A stretch of DNA of 64,000 bases, from positions 20,474-84,473 of the forward strand of contig NZ_JBHLWN010000124.1 of assembly GCF_042432825.1 (NCBI RefSeq). The letters are read 5' to 3'. Within the stretch, counting starts at the first letter, position 1, and every line of letters begins with the position of its first letter. The notes below the pieces were generated by a model that ran no database searches, had not been told where the DNA came from, and saw only the letters and a list, made by a program, of their open reading frames with translations. Made by a program: the position numbers and the translations under genes. The DNA is from Gordoniibacillus chartarius. GTDB taxonomy: Bacteria; Bacillota; Bacilli; Paenibacillales; NBRC-103111. This document shows, one piece after another, positions 16,667 to 25,346 of the stretch.

Positions 16667-17293
16667 ATGTTGGTCATAGGTATCGCCGGAGGTACTGGAT
16701 CCGGGAAGACGTCCGTCGCCCGTTCCATTATGAATAAACTTGGTCCGGATAACGTTACGCTGCTGTCGCAGGACAATTATTATCTCGATCACTCCGAGCT
16801 TTCGGCGGAGGAACGCGAGCTTATCAATTACGATCATCCGAATGCATTCGATAATACGCTGCTGCTGGAGCATTTGAAAGAGCTGCGCGAGGGGAGGCCG
16901 GTCGACAGCCCGCTGTACGACTTCACCGTTCACGGCCGGTCCGCGCAGACGGTCCGTATCGAAATTAAGCCGATCGTGCTGATCGAGGGCATTCATGTGC
17001 TGACGGACGAGCAGCTGCGCCAGTCTCTCGACATCAAGGTGTTTGTGGACACGGATCCGGATGTAAGAATTTTGCGCCGGATCGTGAGGGATATCGAAGA
17101 CCGCGGCCGATCGCTGCAGTCGGTCTATGAGCAATATTTGACGACTGTCAAACCGATGCACGACGCCTTCATTGAGCCGTCGAAGAAGTATGCGGATATT
17201 ATCATTCCCGAGGGCGGCCAGAACGAAATCGGCATCTCCCTGCTTACCTCGTTAACGGACCGTTATTTGACGGAATTAACCCGATTTAAATAA
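16667..17293 (+). CDS. udk: uridine kinase
   Basis: The 208-residue enzyme phosphorylates uridine and cytidine in pyrimidine salvage. The P-loop GGTGSGKTS is at residues 8-16, followed by LLSQDNYYLDHSEL, NYDHPNAFD and the substrate loop PLYDFTVHGR. IVLIEGIHVL and RRIVRDIEDRGRSL lie in the lid. Length and motifs match Udk of Bacillus (about 211 residues). The ATG at 16667 follows GGGAGG. It begins 31 bases after the TIM-barrel gene, so read-through transcription is possible. Confidence 0.93.
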   Translation: MLVIGIAGGTGSGKTSVARSIMNKLGPDNVTLLSQDNYYLDHSELSAEERELINYDHPNAFDNTLLLEHLKELREGRPVDSPLYDFTVHGRSAQTVRIEIKPIVLIEGIHVLTDEQLRQSLDIKVFVDTDPDVRILRRIVRDIEDRGRSLQSVYEQYLTTVKPMHDAFIEPSKKYADIIIPEGGQNEIGISLLTSLTDRYLTELTRFK

Positions 17294-17296
17294 AAA

Positions 17297-17340
17297 GAGC
17301 CGCGGAACGTCCCCAGCAGACCGTTCCTGCGGCTTTCTTG
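17297..17340. terminator. intrinsic terminator between convergent genes
   Basis: GAGCCGCGGAACG pairs with CGTTCCTGCGGCTTTC with one bulged base; the run of As before it and Ts after it make it usable from both sides, serving udk and the convergent gene at 17343. Confidence 0.75.
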
Positions 17341-17342
17341 TT

Positions 17343-17873
17343 CTACATATACACCGCTTCCCAGCGGTTGTCCCGGGCGGCCAGCTTCGGATGAGGCTCG
17401 AAGCCGGGCTTCGTCACGACGAGCAGCCGAACGCGGCGGATCCACTCGTCGAACGAAGCGTAGGTAGCGAACGCATTCGCATACGTATCGGTCATAGCGA
17501 CAAAATGAGGCGCTTTATATTTATCTACGGCGAATTGGAGCAGCGTATCCAGGGGAGTATATTTTTGACGCTTCCCTTCCCACTCGTCGATTTGCACCGG
17601 AAGCTGCGGTTGATGCTCTTCGAGCCAGCCGTTCAGCCCATGCACCCGCTTATAGTAAGGGAGCTCGGCTTGCAGCTTCATGCGCCGAAGCGTCTCCTCA
17701 TGCTGAGGCAGCAGCACCAGCTTATGAAACGACCGTTCGGCGCCAAGCCGGATCAGCTCGGGCACATGTTCAGCCTCGGGATCGTCGAATATGCCGATAA
17801 CGAGCAGCGTACCCTTGGCCGTCTCTTTCTCCACCTCGTAGCCGAACGGCATCAATGTGTTTCCTTTAGCCAT
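17343..17873 (-). CDS. hypothetical protein
   Basis: The 176-residue soluble protein has a Rossmann-like alternation at its N-terminus (KGTLLVIGIFDDPEAEHVPE, HKLVLLPQ) and a later HFVAMTDTYANAFA followed by RRVRLLVVTKPG. This looks like a small alpha/beta domain but has no nucleotide-binding motif I can name. The start at 17873 follows GGAGGAGG. It is a single gene, convergent with udk and divergent from the aminopeptidase. Function unknown. Confidence 0.6.
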   Translation of the reverse strand: MAKGNTLMPFGYEVEKETAKGTLLVIGIFDDPEAEHVPELIRLGAERSFHKLVLLPQHEETLRRMKLQAELPYYKRVHGLNGWLEEHQPQLPVQIDEWEGKRQKYTPLDTLLQFAVDKYKAPHFVAMTDTYANAFATYASFDEWIRRVRLLVVTKPGFEPHPKLAARDNRWEAVYM

Positions 17874-18038
17874 ACTCGTTCCTCCTCCGTTCACGTTCAT
17901 GGCGTGCGCAGCATTTTTTTCGCGGTATAATGCCTGCCATCATTTACTGAAACGATTGTAGCGTTCCCCATTCGAATACGTTATAATGCTTAAAGAAAGA
18001 CAAAACCGACTGATCATTCTATTTTGAGGTGAATGTAC

Positions 18039-19157
18039 ATGAGAGATCCGCGATTGCAGATATTTGCCCGCAACATCATACGCTACTCGGTCGATTTGCA
18101 GCCCGGGGAAAACATACTGCTCGAAATGATCGGACTGAAGGACTTGGAAATCGTCAAATGCTTCGTCGAAGAAGTATATGCCGTCGGCGGCCGTCCTTTC
18201 GTCGATCTCCGCGATCCGGTCGTCACGCGCGCCTTGGCGATGGGCGGCACTCGCGAGCAATTCCAGCAGCTGGCCGACTTCGAAGTGGCGCGTATGAAGC
18301 AGATGCAGGCGTATGTCGCCGTGCGGTCAGGCGAAAATGTAACGACGTTGTCCGATGTGCCGGAAGCCCAGATGAAGCTGTATACCGGGGTATATCAGCG
18401 CCCTGTGTTCGATCAGCGCATCAACCATACGAAGTGGTGCGTAATGAGATACCCGAGCCCTTCCATGGCGCAGCTGGCCAGCACGAGCACGGAAGCGTTC
18501 GAGGATTTCTACTTCCAGGTATGCAACCTTGATTACGCCAAGATGGACAAAGCGATGGATCCTCTCAAGGCGCTGATGGAACGCACCGATAAAGTTCGTT
18601 TAGTCGCCGAAGGCACTGATCTGACGTTCTCGATCAAGGGCATTCCAGCCGTCAAATGCTCCGGACACCGAAACATTCCAGACGGCGAAGTATACACGGC
18701 ACCGGTCAAAAATTCCGTTAATGGCGTTATCCACTATAACACGCCGACGATCTACGACGGCACATCGTTCGATAACATTCGTCTCCGCTTTGAGAACGGA
18801 AAAGTCGTCGAGGCGACCGGCAGCAATACGAAGCGCTTGAACGATATTCTCGATGCGGACGAAGGCGCTCGCTATATCGGCGAATTCGCGATAGGCGTGA
18901 ACCCGTACATCAAGCATCCAATGAAAGATATTTTGTTCGACGAGAAGATCGACGGCAGCATTCACTTTACGCCGGGCCAATCGTATGAAACTGCGGATAA
19001 CGGAAACCGTTCCTCCGTGCACTGGGATATGGTGCTGATTCAGCGGCCGGATTACGGCGGCGGCGAAATTTGGTTCGACGACGTTCTGATCCGCAAAGAC
19101 GGCCGATTTGTGCTGAAGGAGCTCGAAGGCTTAAATCCGGAGAACTTAATCGGGTAA
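18039..19157 (+). CDS. M29 family metalloaminopeptidase (AmpS/PepS type)
   Basis: The 372-residue enzyme of the thermophilic aminopeptidase family removes N-terminal residues from peptides using two metal ions. Ligand motifs visible are NIPDGEVYTAPVKNSVNG with the conserved Glu, EFAIGVNPYIKHPMKD with the His, the DEKIDGSIHFTPGQSYE segment and SVHWDMVLIQ near the C-terminus with the last His/Asp. The start at 18039 is chosen because GAGGTG lies 8 bases upstream; an ATG 6 bases earlier is too close. It is a single-gene unit ended by a strong terminator. Confidence 0.9.
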   Translation: MRDPRLQIFARNIIRYSVDLQPGENILLEMIGLKDLEIVKCFVEEVYAVGGRPFVDLRDPVVTRALAMGGTREQFQQLADFEVARMKQMQAYVAVRSGENVTTLSDVPEAQMKLYTGVYQRPVFDQRINHTKWCVMRYPSPSMAQLASTSTEAFEDFYFQVCNLDYAKMDKAMDPLKALMERTDKVRLVAEGTDLTFSIKGIPAVKCSGHRNIPDGEVYTAPVKNSVNGVIHYNTPTIYDGTSFDNIRLRFENGKVVEATGSNTKRLNDILDADEGARYIGEFAIGVNPYIKHPMKDILFDEKIDGSIHFTPGQSYETADNGNRSSVHWDMVLIQRPDYGGGEIWFDDVLIRKDGRFVLKELEGLNPENLIG

Positions 19158-19165
19158 AATAAAGT

Positions 19166-19219
19166 AAACCTCGTGCCCTGGGCAGCCCTTGCGGCTCGTC
19201 CGGTACGAGGTTTTTTTTG
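19166..19219. terminator. intrinsic terminator
   Basis: AACCTCGTGCC pairs with GGTACGAGGTT (19202-19212) with one mismatch and a long loop, followed by eight Ts on the plus strand. It ends the aminopeptidase gene just before the convergent GGDEF/HD-GYP gene. Confidence 0.82.
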
Positions 19220-19231
19220 CTACGGTGTCTG

Positions 19232-21049
19232 TTAGTTCCCCTGGGCAACCGCGGCCTCCAGCTTAAACGCATACTTCAGCTCCAGCATGCCGATGAACGC
19301 TTGCGCCAGCTCCGGATCGAACTGCGTTCCCGAGCAGCGCTTCAATTCCTCGATCGCCTCCAGGAACGATTTGGTTTTCTGGTACGGACGCTCCGTCGTC
19401 ATCGCATCGAAGGAGTCGACGATACAGAGCATGCGGGCCAGCTTCGGGATATCTTCACCGCGCAGCTGCTGCGGGTAGCCTTCGCCGTCGTAACGCTCAT
19501 GATGAAGCTCGACGAGCGGCGCAAGGTCCCGGTACTTCTCCATCGCCAGGACGATGTCCTTCCCCCATTCGACATGTCTCTTCACCGTTTCCCATTCTTC
19601 GCCGGACAGCTTGCTCTTCTTCCTCAAAATTTCCTTCGGAACCTCGAGCTTGCCGATATCGTGAATGAGCGCTCCGAGCACGAACATCTTCTTCTCCGCA
19701 TCGGGCATCTGTAAATACTCACAGAAGTCGATCGCGTAGCCGAACACCCGCTTGCTGTGCTGGAACGTATACACGTCCTTCGATAAAAAAATGCTGAGCT
19801 GCTGCTCGATCTCGCGGATGTCCTGTTCAATGTCGATCATCTGTTGAATGACCGATTGTTCGTTATAGATGTGAACCAGATTTTTCCCTTGGGCCTTAGC
19901 GTAGTGCAGCGCTTGGTCGGCCTTGTCGAGCAGCTGCGACTTGTCCATAATGCCTCTTCGGAATTCCGTCACCCCGGCCGAGAACGACACGCAGCCATGC
20001 GGGAAAATGTCGGCGCCCTCAAATTCCGAATCGTTCAGCCGTTTGCGCATATCGTTAATGAATCTGAACGCTTCGAGCTCCGTTCGCTTCGGCATCAGCA
20101 CCGTGAATTCTTCCCCACCGTACCTGGCGACGATGTAACCATGTGGCTTGCATTCCTTCTGCAGCAACCCGGCTACGAATTCAAGCAGCTTATCTCCGCG
20201 CAAATGTCCGAATGTGTCGTTAAACCTTTTGAAATTATCAAGGTCGAGGATCGCAACGCTGAATGCTGTATTTTCTTGCTTGGCCTGTTGAAATTCCTTC
20301 TCCAGCAGCTCTTCAAAGTATCCATGATTGAAGAGGCCCGTCCGCTGGTCTTTGATGGCTTTCAAAGAAACTTCGCTATATAGTTTGAAAAGTTCACGGA
20401 ATCCGAACGATAATAACACCGTAATTCCTGTAAATAAACTTAACCCAAAAAACTCATATGTTTGCAATAAAATATTTAAAACCAATGCAAGCAGAAGAGT
20501 ACTAATATACGCTACAGAAGCATCACGCAACAACATCCCGATAATAGATGTGAAACTTAATTTGGTGGTAATCTTAAAATATACACTCATGATCATAGAA
20601 TTGATTACATAGTATACGGTCATTGCCAGTAAATATGAACCTATATGATCTAATTGGAAATCTCCTGGTATTCCGTCGAGATAATTGTAACAGATCATAG
20701 CGCCAATTATGGCAAGCGAATAATTGGAGAAGTTGTTGAGATGCATCCACCACGTTCGACTTCGAACGATAAATATGGTAAGGATCGAACTCAAAAGATG
20801 CGTCCACAAAGCGTATTCCAACCCGAATGCAAATAATACAGCAAGGTGAACTGCCGAATTCATGGAAAGCGAGTGTCCGTCAGGCGGAATATGAAATCTT
20901 AAAAAGTTTAATATCAACGTAACTCCAGTAAGAGCATATATCCAAACCCAATCATTTGTTGTGGGAGAGCGATAATCAAAATAAAACAGGAAAGCACAAA
21001 GCCCTAATAAAGAAACAAGAGTGATATAAATTGACTTAGGCTTAAACAT
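19232..21049 (-). CDS. membrane GGDEF/HD-GYP cyclic-di-GMP protein
   Basis: The 605-residue protein has three parts. Residues 1-220 hold about seven to eight membrane helices without a known ligand motif. Residues 230-400 form a GGDEF domain with the active loop GGEEF at 311-315 and the metal aspartate in LDLDNFKRFND; no RxxD inhibitory site is seen before the loop. Residues 420-600 form an HD-GYP domain with HD at 463-464 and HHERYDGEGYP at 516-526. Both activities look intact, so it could make and degrade c-di-GMP. It is preceded by GGGAG and a terminator hairpin, downstream of the 31-residue peptide and DUF5317 genes. Confidence 0.9.
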   Translation of the reverse strand: MFKPKSIYITLVSLLGLCAFLFYFDYRSPTTNDWVWIYALTGVTLILNFLRFHIPPDGHSLSMNSAVHLAVLFAFGLEYALWTHLLSSILTIFIVRSRTWWMHLNNFSNYSLAIIGAMICYNYLDGIPGDFQLDHIGSYLLAMTVYYVINSMIMSVYFKITTKLSFTSIIGMLLRDASVAYISTLLLALVLNILLQTYEFFGLSLFTGITVLLSFGFRELFKLYSEVSLKAIKDQRTGLFNHGYFEELLEKEFQQAKQENTAFSVAILDLDNFKRFNDTFGHLRGDKLLEFVAGLLQKECKPHGYIVARYGGEEFTVLMPKRTELEAFRFINDMRKRLNDSEFEGADIFPHGCVSFSAGVTEFRRGIMDKSQLLDKADQALHYAKAQGKNLVHIYNEQSVIQQMIDIEQDIREIEQQLSIFLSKDVYTFQHSKRVFGYAIDFCEYLQMPDAEKKMFVLGALIHDIGKLEVPKEILRKKSKLSGEEWETVKRHVEWGKDIVLAMEKYRDLAPLVELHHERYDGEGYPQQLRGEDIPKLARMLCIVDSFDAMTTERPYQKTKSFLEAIEELKRCSGTQFDPELAQAFIGMLELKYAFKLEAAVAQGN

Positions 21050-21069
21050 AGTACACTCCCGTATTTGGA

Positions 21070-21108
21070 ATAAAAAATGAAAGGAAGAAAAAACTTCTTC
21101 CTTTCATT
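21070..21108 (-). terminator. terminator between the short peptide gene and the GGDEF/HD-GYP gene
   Basis: A perfect 14-bp stem (21076-21089 with 21095-21108), 5-base loop, is followed by six Ts on the minus strand, ending about 20 bases before the GGDEF/HD-GYP start. Transcription from the upstream peptide operon would have to read through it, so it may set a high peptide to c-di-GMP-protein ratio or act as an attenuator. Confidence 0.8.
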
Positions 21109-21147
21109 TTGACTTCCAAACCTATGAAAATCAATATGTTTTTGCAA

Positions 21148-21243
21148 TTAACCAAGCTCGAACCCCGAAGTGAAAGCAACAACAGCACTTGCGACAATCA
21201 CCAGGTTGATCGCAATCCACAATACTTTCTTAGCTGTTTTCAT
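21148..21243 (-). CDS. 31-residue short hydrophobic peptide
   Basis: The open frame has ATG at 21243, TAA at 21150-21148, and a very good AATGGAGGTG ribosome site 7-8 bases upstream. The product begins MKTAKKVLWI with three lysines, continues as one hydrophobic helix, and ends in AFTSGFELG. That is the layout of a short signal-peptide-like or membrane-inserting peptide. It lies 25 bases after the DUF5317 stop and before a strong terminator, so it is probably expressed with DUF5317. It has no Agr-type ring residues and no cysteine. It resembles short hydrophobic pheromone precursors only in general layout. Confidence 0.7.
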   Translation of the reverse strand: MKTAKKVLWIAINLVIVASAVVAFTSGFELG

Positions 21244-21268
21244 TTTTTCACCTCCATTGAATGAATAT

Positions 21269-21853
21269 TTATGCTTGATTGGCGGCAGCCACATGGTTGT
21301 GACTGCTTTTGCCTCTTAGCATCACGGTTTGAATATAAATCATGATCCCAATACTCTCGATGACGTCGCCAATACTAATAACTTGCTGTTTATAATAAGG
21401 CTTCGTCAGAGGAATGATGTCCCCGAGGAACGTCAGATGGGTTTGCGCAGTCATCGCAGTATGCTTGCCATAGGTAATTCCTTGCCGCAATATTTCAACA
21501 AAAAAGGGATCAAGAGCTACTTCTGCGGCTTCTATGGAAACGGGCATCCTTCCCCCATTGACGATCATCACGAGAAAATTGAGAAATGCACCTGCCAGAA
21601 CGAGCAAAAATCCTCTTTCTTTGCGATTCATCCACAAAAAAATAAACCCAATTATGTATACCGCCGCAAAGGTATAATTGCTGATTGCTTCCAGCCAACC
21701 CAGCTTACTTTGGAACACAAAAACAAATATCTGAATCAAAAGCAGCAATGGAAACATCCAACCATATTTCAAACGGATGGATGCAAAATTTTTAATGCTG
21801 CCTCTGCGTAAAAAACCAAACAACAAGCCGAAGATAATACCGTCAAAAGCCAT
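21269..21853 (-). CDS. DUF5317 family integral membrane protein
   Basis: The 194-residue protein has about five to six hydrophobic segments, for example MFPLLLLIQIFVFVF, FAAVYIIGFIFLWMN and FLLVLAGAFLNFLVMIVNGG. The conserved features NGGRMPVS and a C-terminal LTFLGDIIPL then SIGDVIESIGIMIYIQ are those I associate with DUF5317. The function is unknown. It is the first gene of a unit with the 31-residue peptide and, beyond a terminator, the c-di-GMP protein. This suggests a role in making, exporting or sensing the peptide. Confidence 0.75.
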   Translation of the reverse strand: MAFDGIIFGLLFGFLRRGSIKNFASIRLKYGWMFPLLLLIQIFVFVFQSKLGWLEAISNYTFAAVYIIGFIFLWMNRKERGFLLVLAGAFLNFLVMIVNGGRMPVSIEAAEVALDPFFVEILRQGITYGKHTAMTAQTHLTFLGDIIPLTKPYYKQQVISIGDVIESIGIMIYIQTVMLRGKSSHNHVAAANQA

Positions 21854-21869
21854 CTCTCATTCCCCATTA

Positions 21870-21915
21870 TTTGGTAGAATACATGTTTCACTTTAATATA
21901 CATGAATCTACCAAA
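21870..21915. promoter_or_regulatory. 9-bp inverted repeat upstream of the DUF5317 gene (candidate operator)
   Basis: TTTGGTAGA at 21870-21878 is repeated in perfect inverse at 21907-21915, spaced 28 bases, in the short leader upstream of the DUF5317 start. On the minus strand an AT-rich TATATT (possible -10) and a TGAAAC lie between the arms. The arrangement suits a regulator-binding site or a leader hairpin; no regulator gene is adjacent. Confidence 0.45.
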
Positions 21916-22015
21916 AAAAGCATCACCTCGACAAAAAATATCCATAAAAATCGTCCTTCAGTAGGATGAATCGACACCATATGCGGGACAATAGCCTTAT
22001 GGAGGTGATTACGAC

Positions 22016-22150
22016 ATGACTGGACGCAATAATCATCCTAAGAACACCGGGCCAGCGGGAAAGCCGTCGAGACTCGACCAATTCGGCGAGCGAATGGCGG
22101 ATAATAGCCCATCCGTGAAGGGCGGCAACAACGAATCGGGCAAACAATAA
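22016..22150 (+). CDS. 44-residue hydrophilic peptide, unknown (spore-protein-like composition)
   Basis: ATG at 22016 follows ATGGAGGTGAT, and TAA is at 22148-22150. The product (MTGRNNHPKNTGPAGKPSRL...) is rich in Asn, Gly, Lys and Pro, with no hydrophobic segment. Composition recalls minor small acid-soluble spore proteins of Bacillus such as SspP, but no clear motif match is visible, so that is only a suggestion. It is a single short gene. Confidence 0.55.
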   Translation: MTGRNNHPKNTGPAGKPSRLDQFGERMADNSPSVKGGNNESGKQ

Positions 22151-22238
22151 TCGGCTTACCGCAGAGACTTCCATGGTATTCCATGTGAAGTCTCCATATG
22201 CAGTAGTACCTGTTCGATGTTGATAGATTGCTATAAAA

Positions 22239-22264
22239 CAAAAAAACCAACCCGTATCGGTTGG
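22239..22264 (-). terminator. terminator of the proline catabolic operon
   Basis: On the minus strand CCAACC and GGTTGG (22264-22259 and 22252-22247) form a stem with a 6-base loop followed by seven Ts, directly after the proline dehydrogenase stop. Confidence 0.78.
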
Positions 22265-22268
22265 CTTG

Positions 22269-23198
22269 TTATTTTACAAACAGCTGACGCAATACAAACC
22301 ACATATTCGCCGGTCGTTCGGCGATGCGCCTCGTAAAATAAGGATACCATTGTTTGCCGAACGGCGTGTAGATGCGAACGCGGTACCCTTCCTCTACAAG
22401 CTCCTGCTGCAGCTGCTCGGCAACGCCGTACAGCATTTGGAATTCATAGCGGAGCTTTGATATTTTCATTCCATCGGCGAATTCTTTCAAGTCGGCTATG
22501 ATGGCTCTGTCATGCGTTGCGATCGCTGTATAGCAGCCGTTGCTTAAGTGGCTTTTGGCCAGCTTCAAGTAGTTCCGGTCGACATCCGTCTTGCGCGGGA
22601 AAACCACTTGGACGGACTCATGGTAGGCGCCCTTCACGATGCGAAGATTGGCGCCGAGCAGGCCCAAATCGTCCACATCCGTATCCGAACGATATAAATA
22701 CGATTGTATGACCAACCCAACTGTCTTCGTGTCGAACTCCGCCAGCAGCTGCTTGAATACATCGATTGTAAGCTGGGTAACCTTGGAGTCCTCCATGTCG
22801 ATCCTGACGAAATTGTTCGACGCCTTCGCCTGACGGCATAATTGCCTCATCAGCTCGACGCAAAGAACCGGGTCTATCGACAGCCCGAGCTGCGTCAGCT
22901 TGACGGAAACGTTAGCATTCAGCCGTTCGAGCCGAATGGCATCGATCACGTGTCCGATTGTCGCCGCCGCCTCCTTGGCGAGCTCGGGGTCTTTTACACT
23001 TTCCCCTAAATAATCAAGAGTCACCAGAAATCCGCTGGCATTAAGCTTTCGAACTTTGGCAATCGTCTCCTCCAGCGCTTCGGCGGCCACGAAACGGTTC
23101 GCTCCGAGCTTCATGCCGTATCGTTCGGCCAAGCGGCGCATGAAAGAATTGCCGATGACAGCGAGAATGACGGTACGAAGCGCTGCGTTCCATCCCAT
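22269..23198 (-). CDS. proline dehydrogenase
   Basis: The 309-residue FAD-dependent TIM-barrel enzyme oxidises proline to pyrroline-5-carboxylate. Family motifs in order are LVTLDYLGESV, NVSVKLTQLGL, FVRIDMEDSKVT, VGLVIQSYLYRS, LRIVKGAYHES and YTAIATHD. The C-terminal YRVRIYTPFGKQWYPYFTRR provides the arginines that hold the proline carboxylate. Length matches the monofunctional Bacillus PutB/FadM type. It lies 34 bases after the P5C dehydrogenase gene, so the two form a complete proline-to-glutamate operon. Confidence 0.93.
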   Translation of the reverse strand: MGWNAALRTVILAVIGNSFMRRLAERYGMKLGANRFVAAEALEETIAKVRKLNASGFLVTLDYLGESVKDPELAKEAAATIGHVIDAIRLERLNANVSVKLTQLGLSIDPVLCVELMRQLCRQAKASNNFVRIDMEDSKVTQLTIDVFKQLLAEFDTKTVGLVIQSYLYRSDTDVDDLGLLGANLRIVKGAYHESVQVVFPRKTDVDRNYLKLAKSHLSNGCYTAIATHDRAIIADLKEFADGMKISKLRYEFQMLYGVAEQLQQELVEEGYRVRIYTPFGKQWYPYFTRRIAERPANMWFVLRQLFVK

Positions 23199-23232
23199 GG
23201 TCCTCTCCTCCTTTGCTGGCTAGCCGTATCGG

Positions 23233-24786
23233 TTACAGCAGCTCGGCAATCAGCTTCGGCTGGGTAAAGAGCAGCAAGTAGTCCGGCCCTCCCGCTTTGG
23301 AGTCCGTACCGGACATGTTGAAGCCGCCGAAAGGATGGGCGCCGACGACGGCGCCTGTACATTTGCGGTTGATATACAGATTGCCGACATGGAAATCGCG
23401 CTTCGCCTTGGCGATTGCTTTCCGATCGCGAGTAAAGATGCTCCCGGTCAAACCGAACTCCGTATCGTTGGCGATCTTCAGCGCATGCTCCGCATCGTCC
23501 GCCTTGCAGACGGCCAGCAGCGGTCCGAACACTTCCTCCTGCATAATGACGGCTTCAGGGTTTACACCTTCAACAATCGTCGGCTGAAGCAAGTAGCCCC
23601 GGCCCGGTGCGGCGCCGCCTCCTGCCGCTATCCGTCCCTCCTGTTTAGCGATATCGAAATACTTGAGTATTTTGCGGTAAGCCGCTTCATTGATAACGGG
23701 ACCTACCTGGGTCGCGGCATCTAGCGCCGAACCGACCTGCAGCCGATTCGCGAGCTGCACGCATCGCTCCAACACCTCATCGTAGCAGTCTTTGTGAAGG
23801 ATCGCTCTCGAGCATGCCGAGCACTTCTGTCCCGAGTAGCCGAATGCGGAAGCTACAATTGCCTTCGCCGCGGCGTCGAGGTCGGCGTCCGGCAGCACGA
23901 TAATGGCGTCTTTCCCGCCCAGCTCGCCGATAAACCGTTTCAGCCAATGCTGTCCCGGCGCAACTTGAGCGACAAGCCGGGACATGCGGACCCCGACTTC
24001 CTTCGAGCCCGTAAACGACACGAAACGAACGAGCGGATGCTGTACGAGCAAGTCGCCGATGTCTGCGCCGCTGCCGGGAACATACTGGACGGCTCCGGCT
24101 GGAAGGCCGGCTTCTTCTAACAGCTTCACGAAGTGATAAGCAATAACCGGCGTCGCGCTGGCCGGCTTCAAGACGACCGTATTTCCCGTAACAAGCGCCG
24201 CCGTCGTCATGCCGGCCATGATCGCAAGCGGAAAGTTCCAAGGGGAGATAACGACGCCGACTCCGAGCGGAATATAGGTAAGCTCGTTCAGTTCGCCGTC
24301 GATATGCACGAGCTGCTCCTCGCCGCGGCGGGTGAGCTCCAGCATCTGGCGCCCGTAATATTCCAGGAAATCGATCGCCTCGGCCGTATCCGCATCCGCT
24401 TCGCTGCGGGTTTTGCCCGCTTCGACCATAAGCCAGGCGTTATAGATGTGTTTGCGCTGACGCAAGAGCGCAGCTGCTTTGAACAGAACGGCAGCCCTTT
24501 CTTCAGGTGCTACCGACGCCCACATCGGGAATGCTGCATGAGCGGCTGCAATGGCGCGCTCAGCCAGGGCAGCATCCGCTTTGCTCACGCTGCCTATGAT
24601 GACATCCGGGTCGCAAGGCTGCCGCGACACAATGCGCTCGTCCGTCCAAACGTCCGTCCCTCCGATCCGCAGCGGGTACGATTCGCCGAGACAGGCGGCG
24701 ACGGCGGACAAGGCGGAGCCGAGAGCCTCAACTTGTTGATCCCCGTTATAATCCGTAAGCGGTTCCGGCCGATAAGGCTGCTGCAT
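23233..24786 (-). CDS. L-glutamate gamma-semialdehyde dehydrogenase (P5C dehydrogenase)
   Basis: The 517-residue aldehyde dehydrogenase oxidises pyrroline-5-carboxylate/glutamate semialdehyde to glutamate with NAD. Visible are SPWNFPLAIMAGMTTAALV for cofactor binding, FTGSKEVG, ELGGKDAIIV with the general-base region, and the catalytic cysteine in SGQKCSACSRAI near residue 321. The C-terminal FGGFNMSGTDSKAGGPDYL is diagnostic for the RocA/PutC group. It is the first gene of the operon; GGGAGGG precedes the ATG. No regulator gene (PutR or RocR type) is nearby. Confidence 0.95.
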   Translation of the reverse strand: MQQPYRPEPLTDYNGDQQVEALGSALSAVAACLGESYPLRIGGTDVWTDERIVSRQPCDPDVIIGSVSKADAALAERAIAAAHAAFPMWASVAPEERAAVLFKAAALLRQRKHIYNAWLMVEAGKTRSEADADTAEAIDFLEYYGRQMLELTRRGEEQLVHIDGELNELTYIPLGVGVVISPWNFPLAIMAGMTTAALVTGNTVVLKPASATPVIAYHFVKLLEEAGLPAGAVQYVPGSGADIGDLLVQHPLVRFVSFTGSKEVGVRMSRLVAQVAPGQHWLKRFIGELGGKDAIIVLPDADLDAAAKAIVASAFGYSGQKCSACSRAILHKDCYDEVLERCVQLANRLQVGSALDAATQVGPVINEAAYRKILKYFDIAKQEGRIAAGGGAAPGRGYLLQPTIVEGVNPEAVIMQEEVFGPLLAVCKADDAEHALKIANDTEFGLTGSIFTRDRKAIAKAKRDFHVGNLYINRKCTGAVVGAHPFGGFNMSGTDSKAGGPDYLLLFTQPKLIAELL

Positions 24787-24987
24787 AAGCGTCCCTCCCG
24801 ATGGGTAAGAATCGAGCAGTGTCCTGTGATAACCTATACATACGGCGTACCGTCCCGGAAAATGCCCTTACCGGCCTGCGGGATTTTTTTTCTAAAACAG
24901 AGTGATTTCTTGTTCATTCGTGCTGTATAAAGAGTAGAACGGTTGTAAATCATCGAAGAATAGAAATTCTCTGTCGAGGTGTGTCTG

Positions 24988-25230
24988 ATGATGTACGGAA
25001 CAAAGCTTTTGGATACCGATATGGATTTGCTGGCGGCGTCGTTGTCACAGAAGGAGGTCCTCGTCTGGTCGCTCAATGAACATGATGTATATGTGCTGGT
25101 TGACCAAGGTTTAATTTTGAAATATGATGCGGACGCCGTAATCATTCGATCCACCAAATACGCACGCAAGACCAAGCTGCACATTCGCGACCATTGCGAA
25201 TTCAGTGTAAAGTTCAAAGACGAAGAGTAA
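24988..25230 (+). CDS. hypothetical small protein
   Basis: The 80-residue protein is mostly alternating strands (EVLVWSLNEHDVYVLVDQGLILKYDADAVII) followed by a basic stretch (KYARKTKLHI), suggesting a small beta-rich fold. It has no membrane segment. The ATG at 24988 follows GAGGTG with a 7-base gap. It is followed by a strong terminator, so it is a single-gene unit. Function not recognised. Confidence 0.6.
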   Translation: MMYGTKLLDTDMDLLAASLSQKEVLVWSLNEHDVYVLVDQGLILKYDADAVIIRSTKYARKTKLHIRDHCEFSVKFKDEE

Positions 25231-25307
25231 CCGTGCGCCGTACTCATCAAAGGAATGACACACTTTACAATGGACAATGACAATATCCTATGCAATATGG
25301 TTATACA

Positions 25308-25346
25308 CATCCGGATGTCCGCGCACGGGCATCCGGATTTATTTTT
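25308..25346 (+). terminator. intrinsic terminator
   Basis: ATCCGGATG (25309-25317) pairs with CATCCGGAT (25330-25338), extended by CC/GG across one mismatch, then TTATTTTTAT. It ends the 80-residue gene and insulates the permease gene. Confidence 0.88.

Noticed and set aside
15304..16776. Long minus-strand open frame (490 codons) opposite the TIM-barrel gene
   Set aside because: Arg/Ala-rich, low-complexity product without domains; it is the antisense shadow of a high-GC gene with coherent motifs.
21148..21243. The 31-residue peptide as an AgrD-type cyclic pheromone
   Set aside because: No Cys or Ser in the expected ring position and no acidic C-terminal tail after a P-x-x-E motif; DUF5317 is not AgrB.
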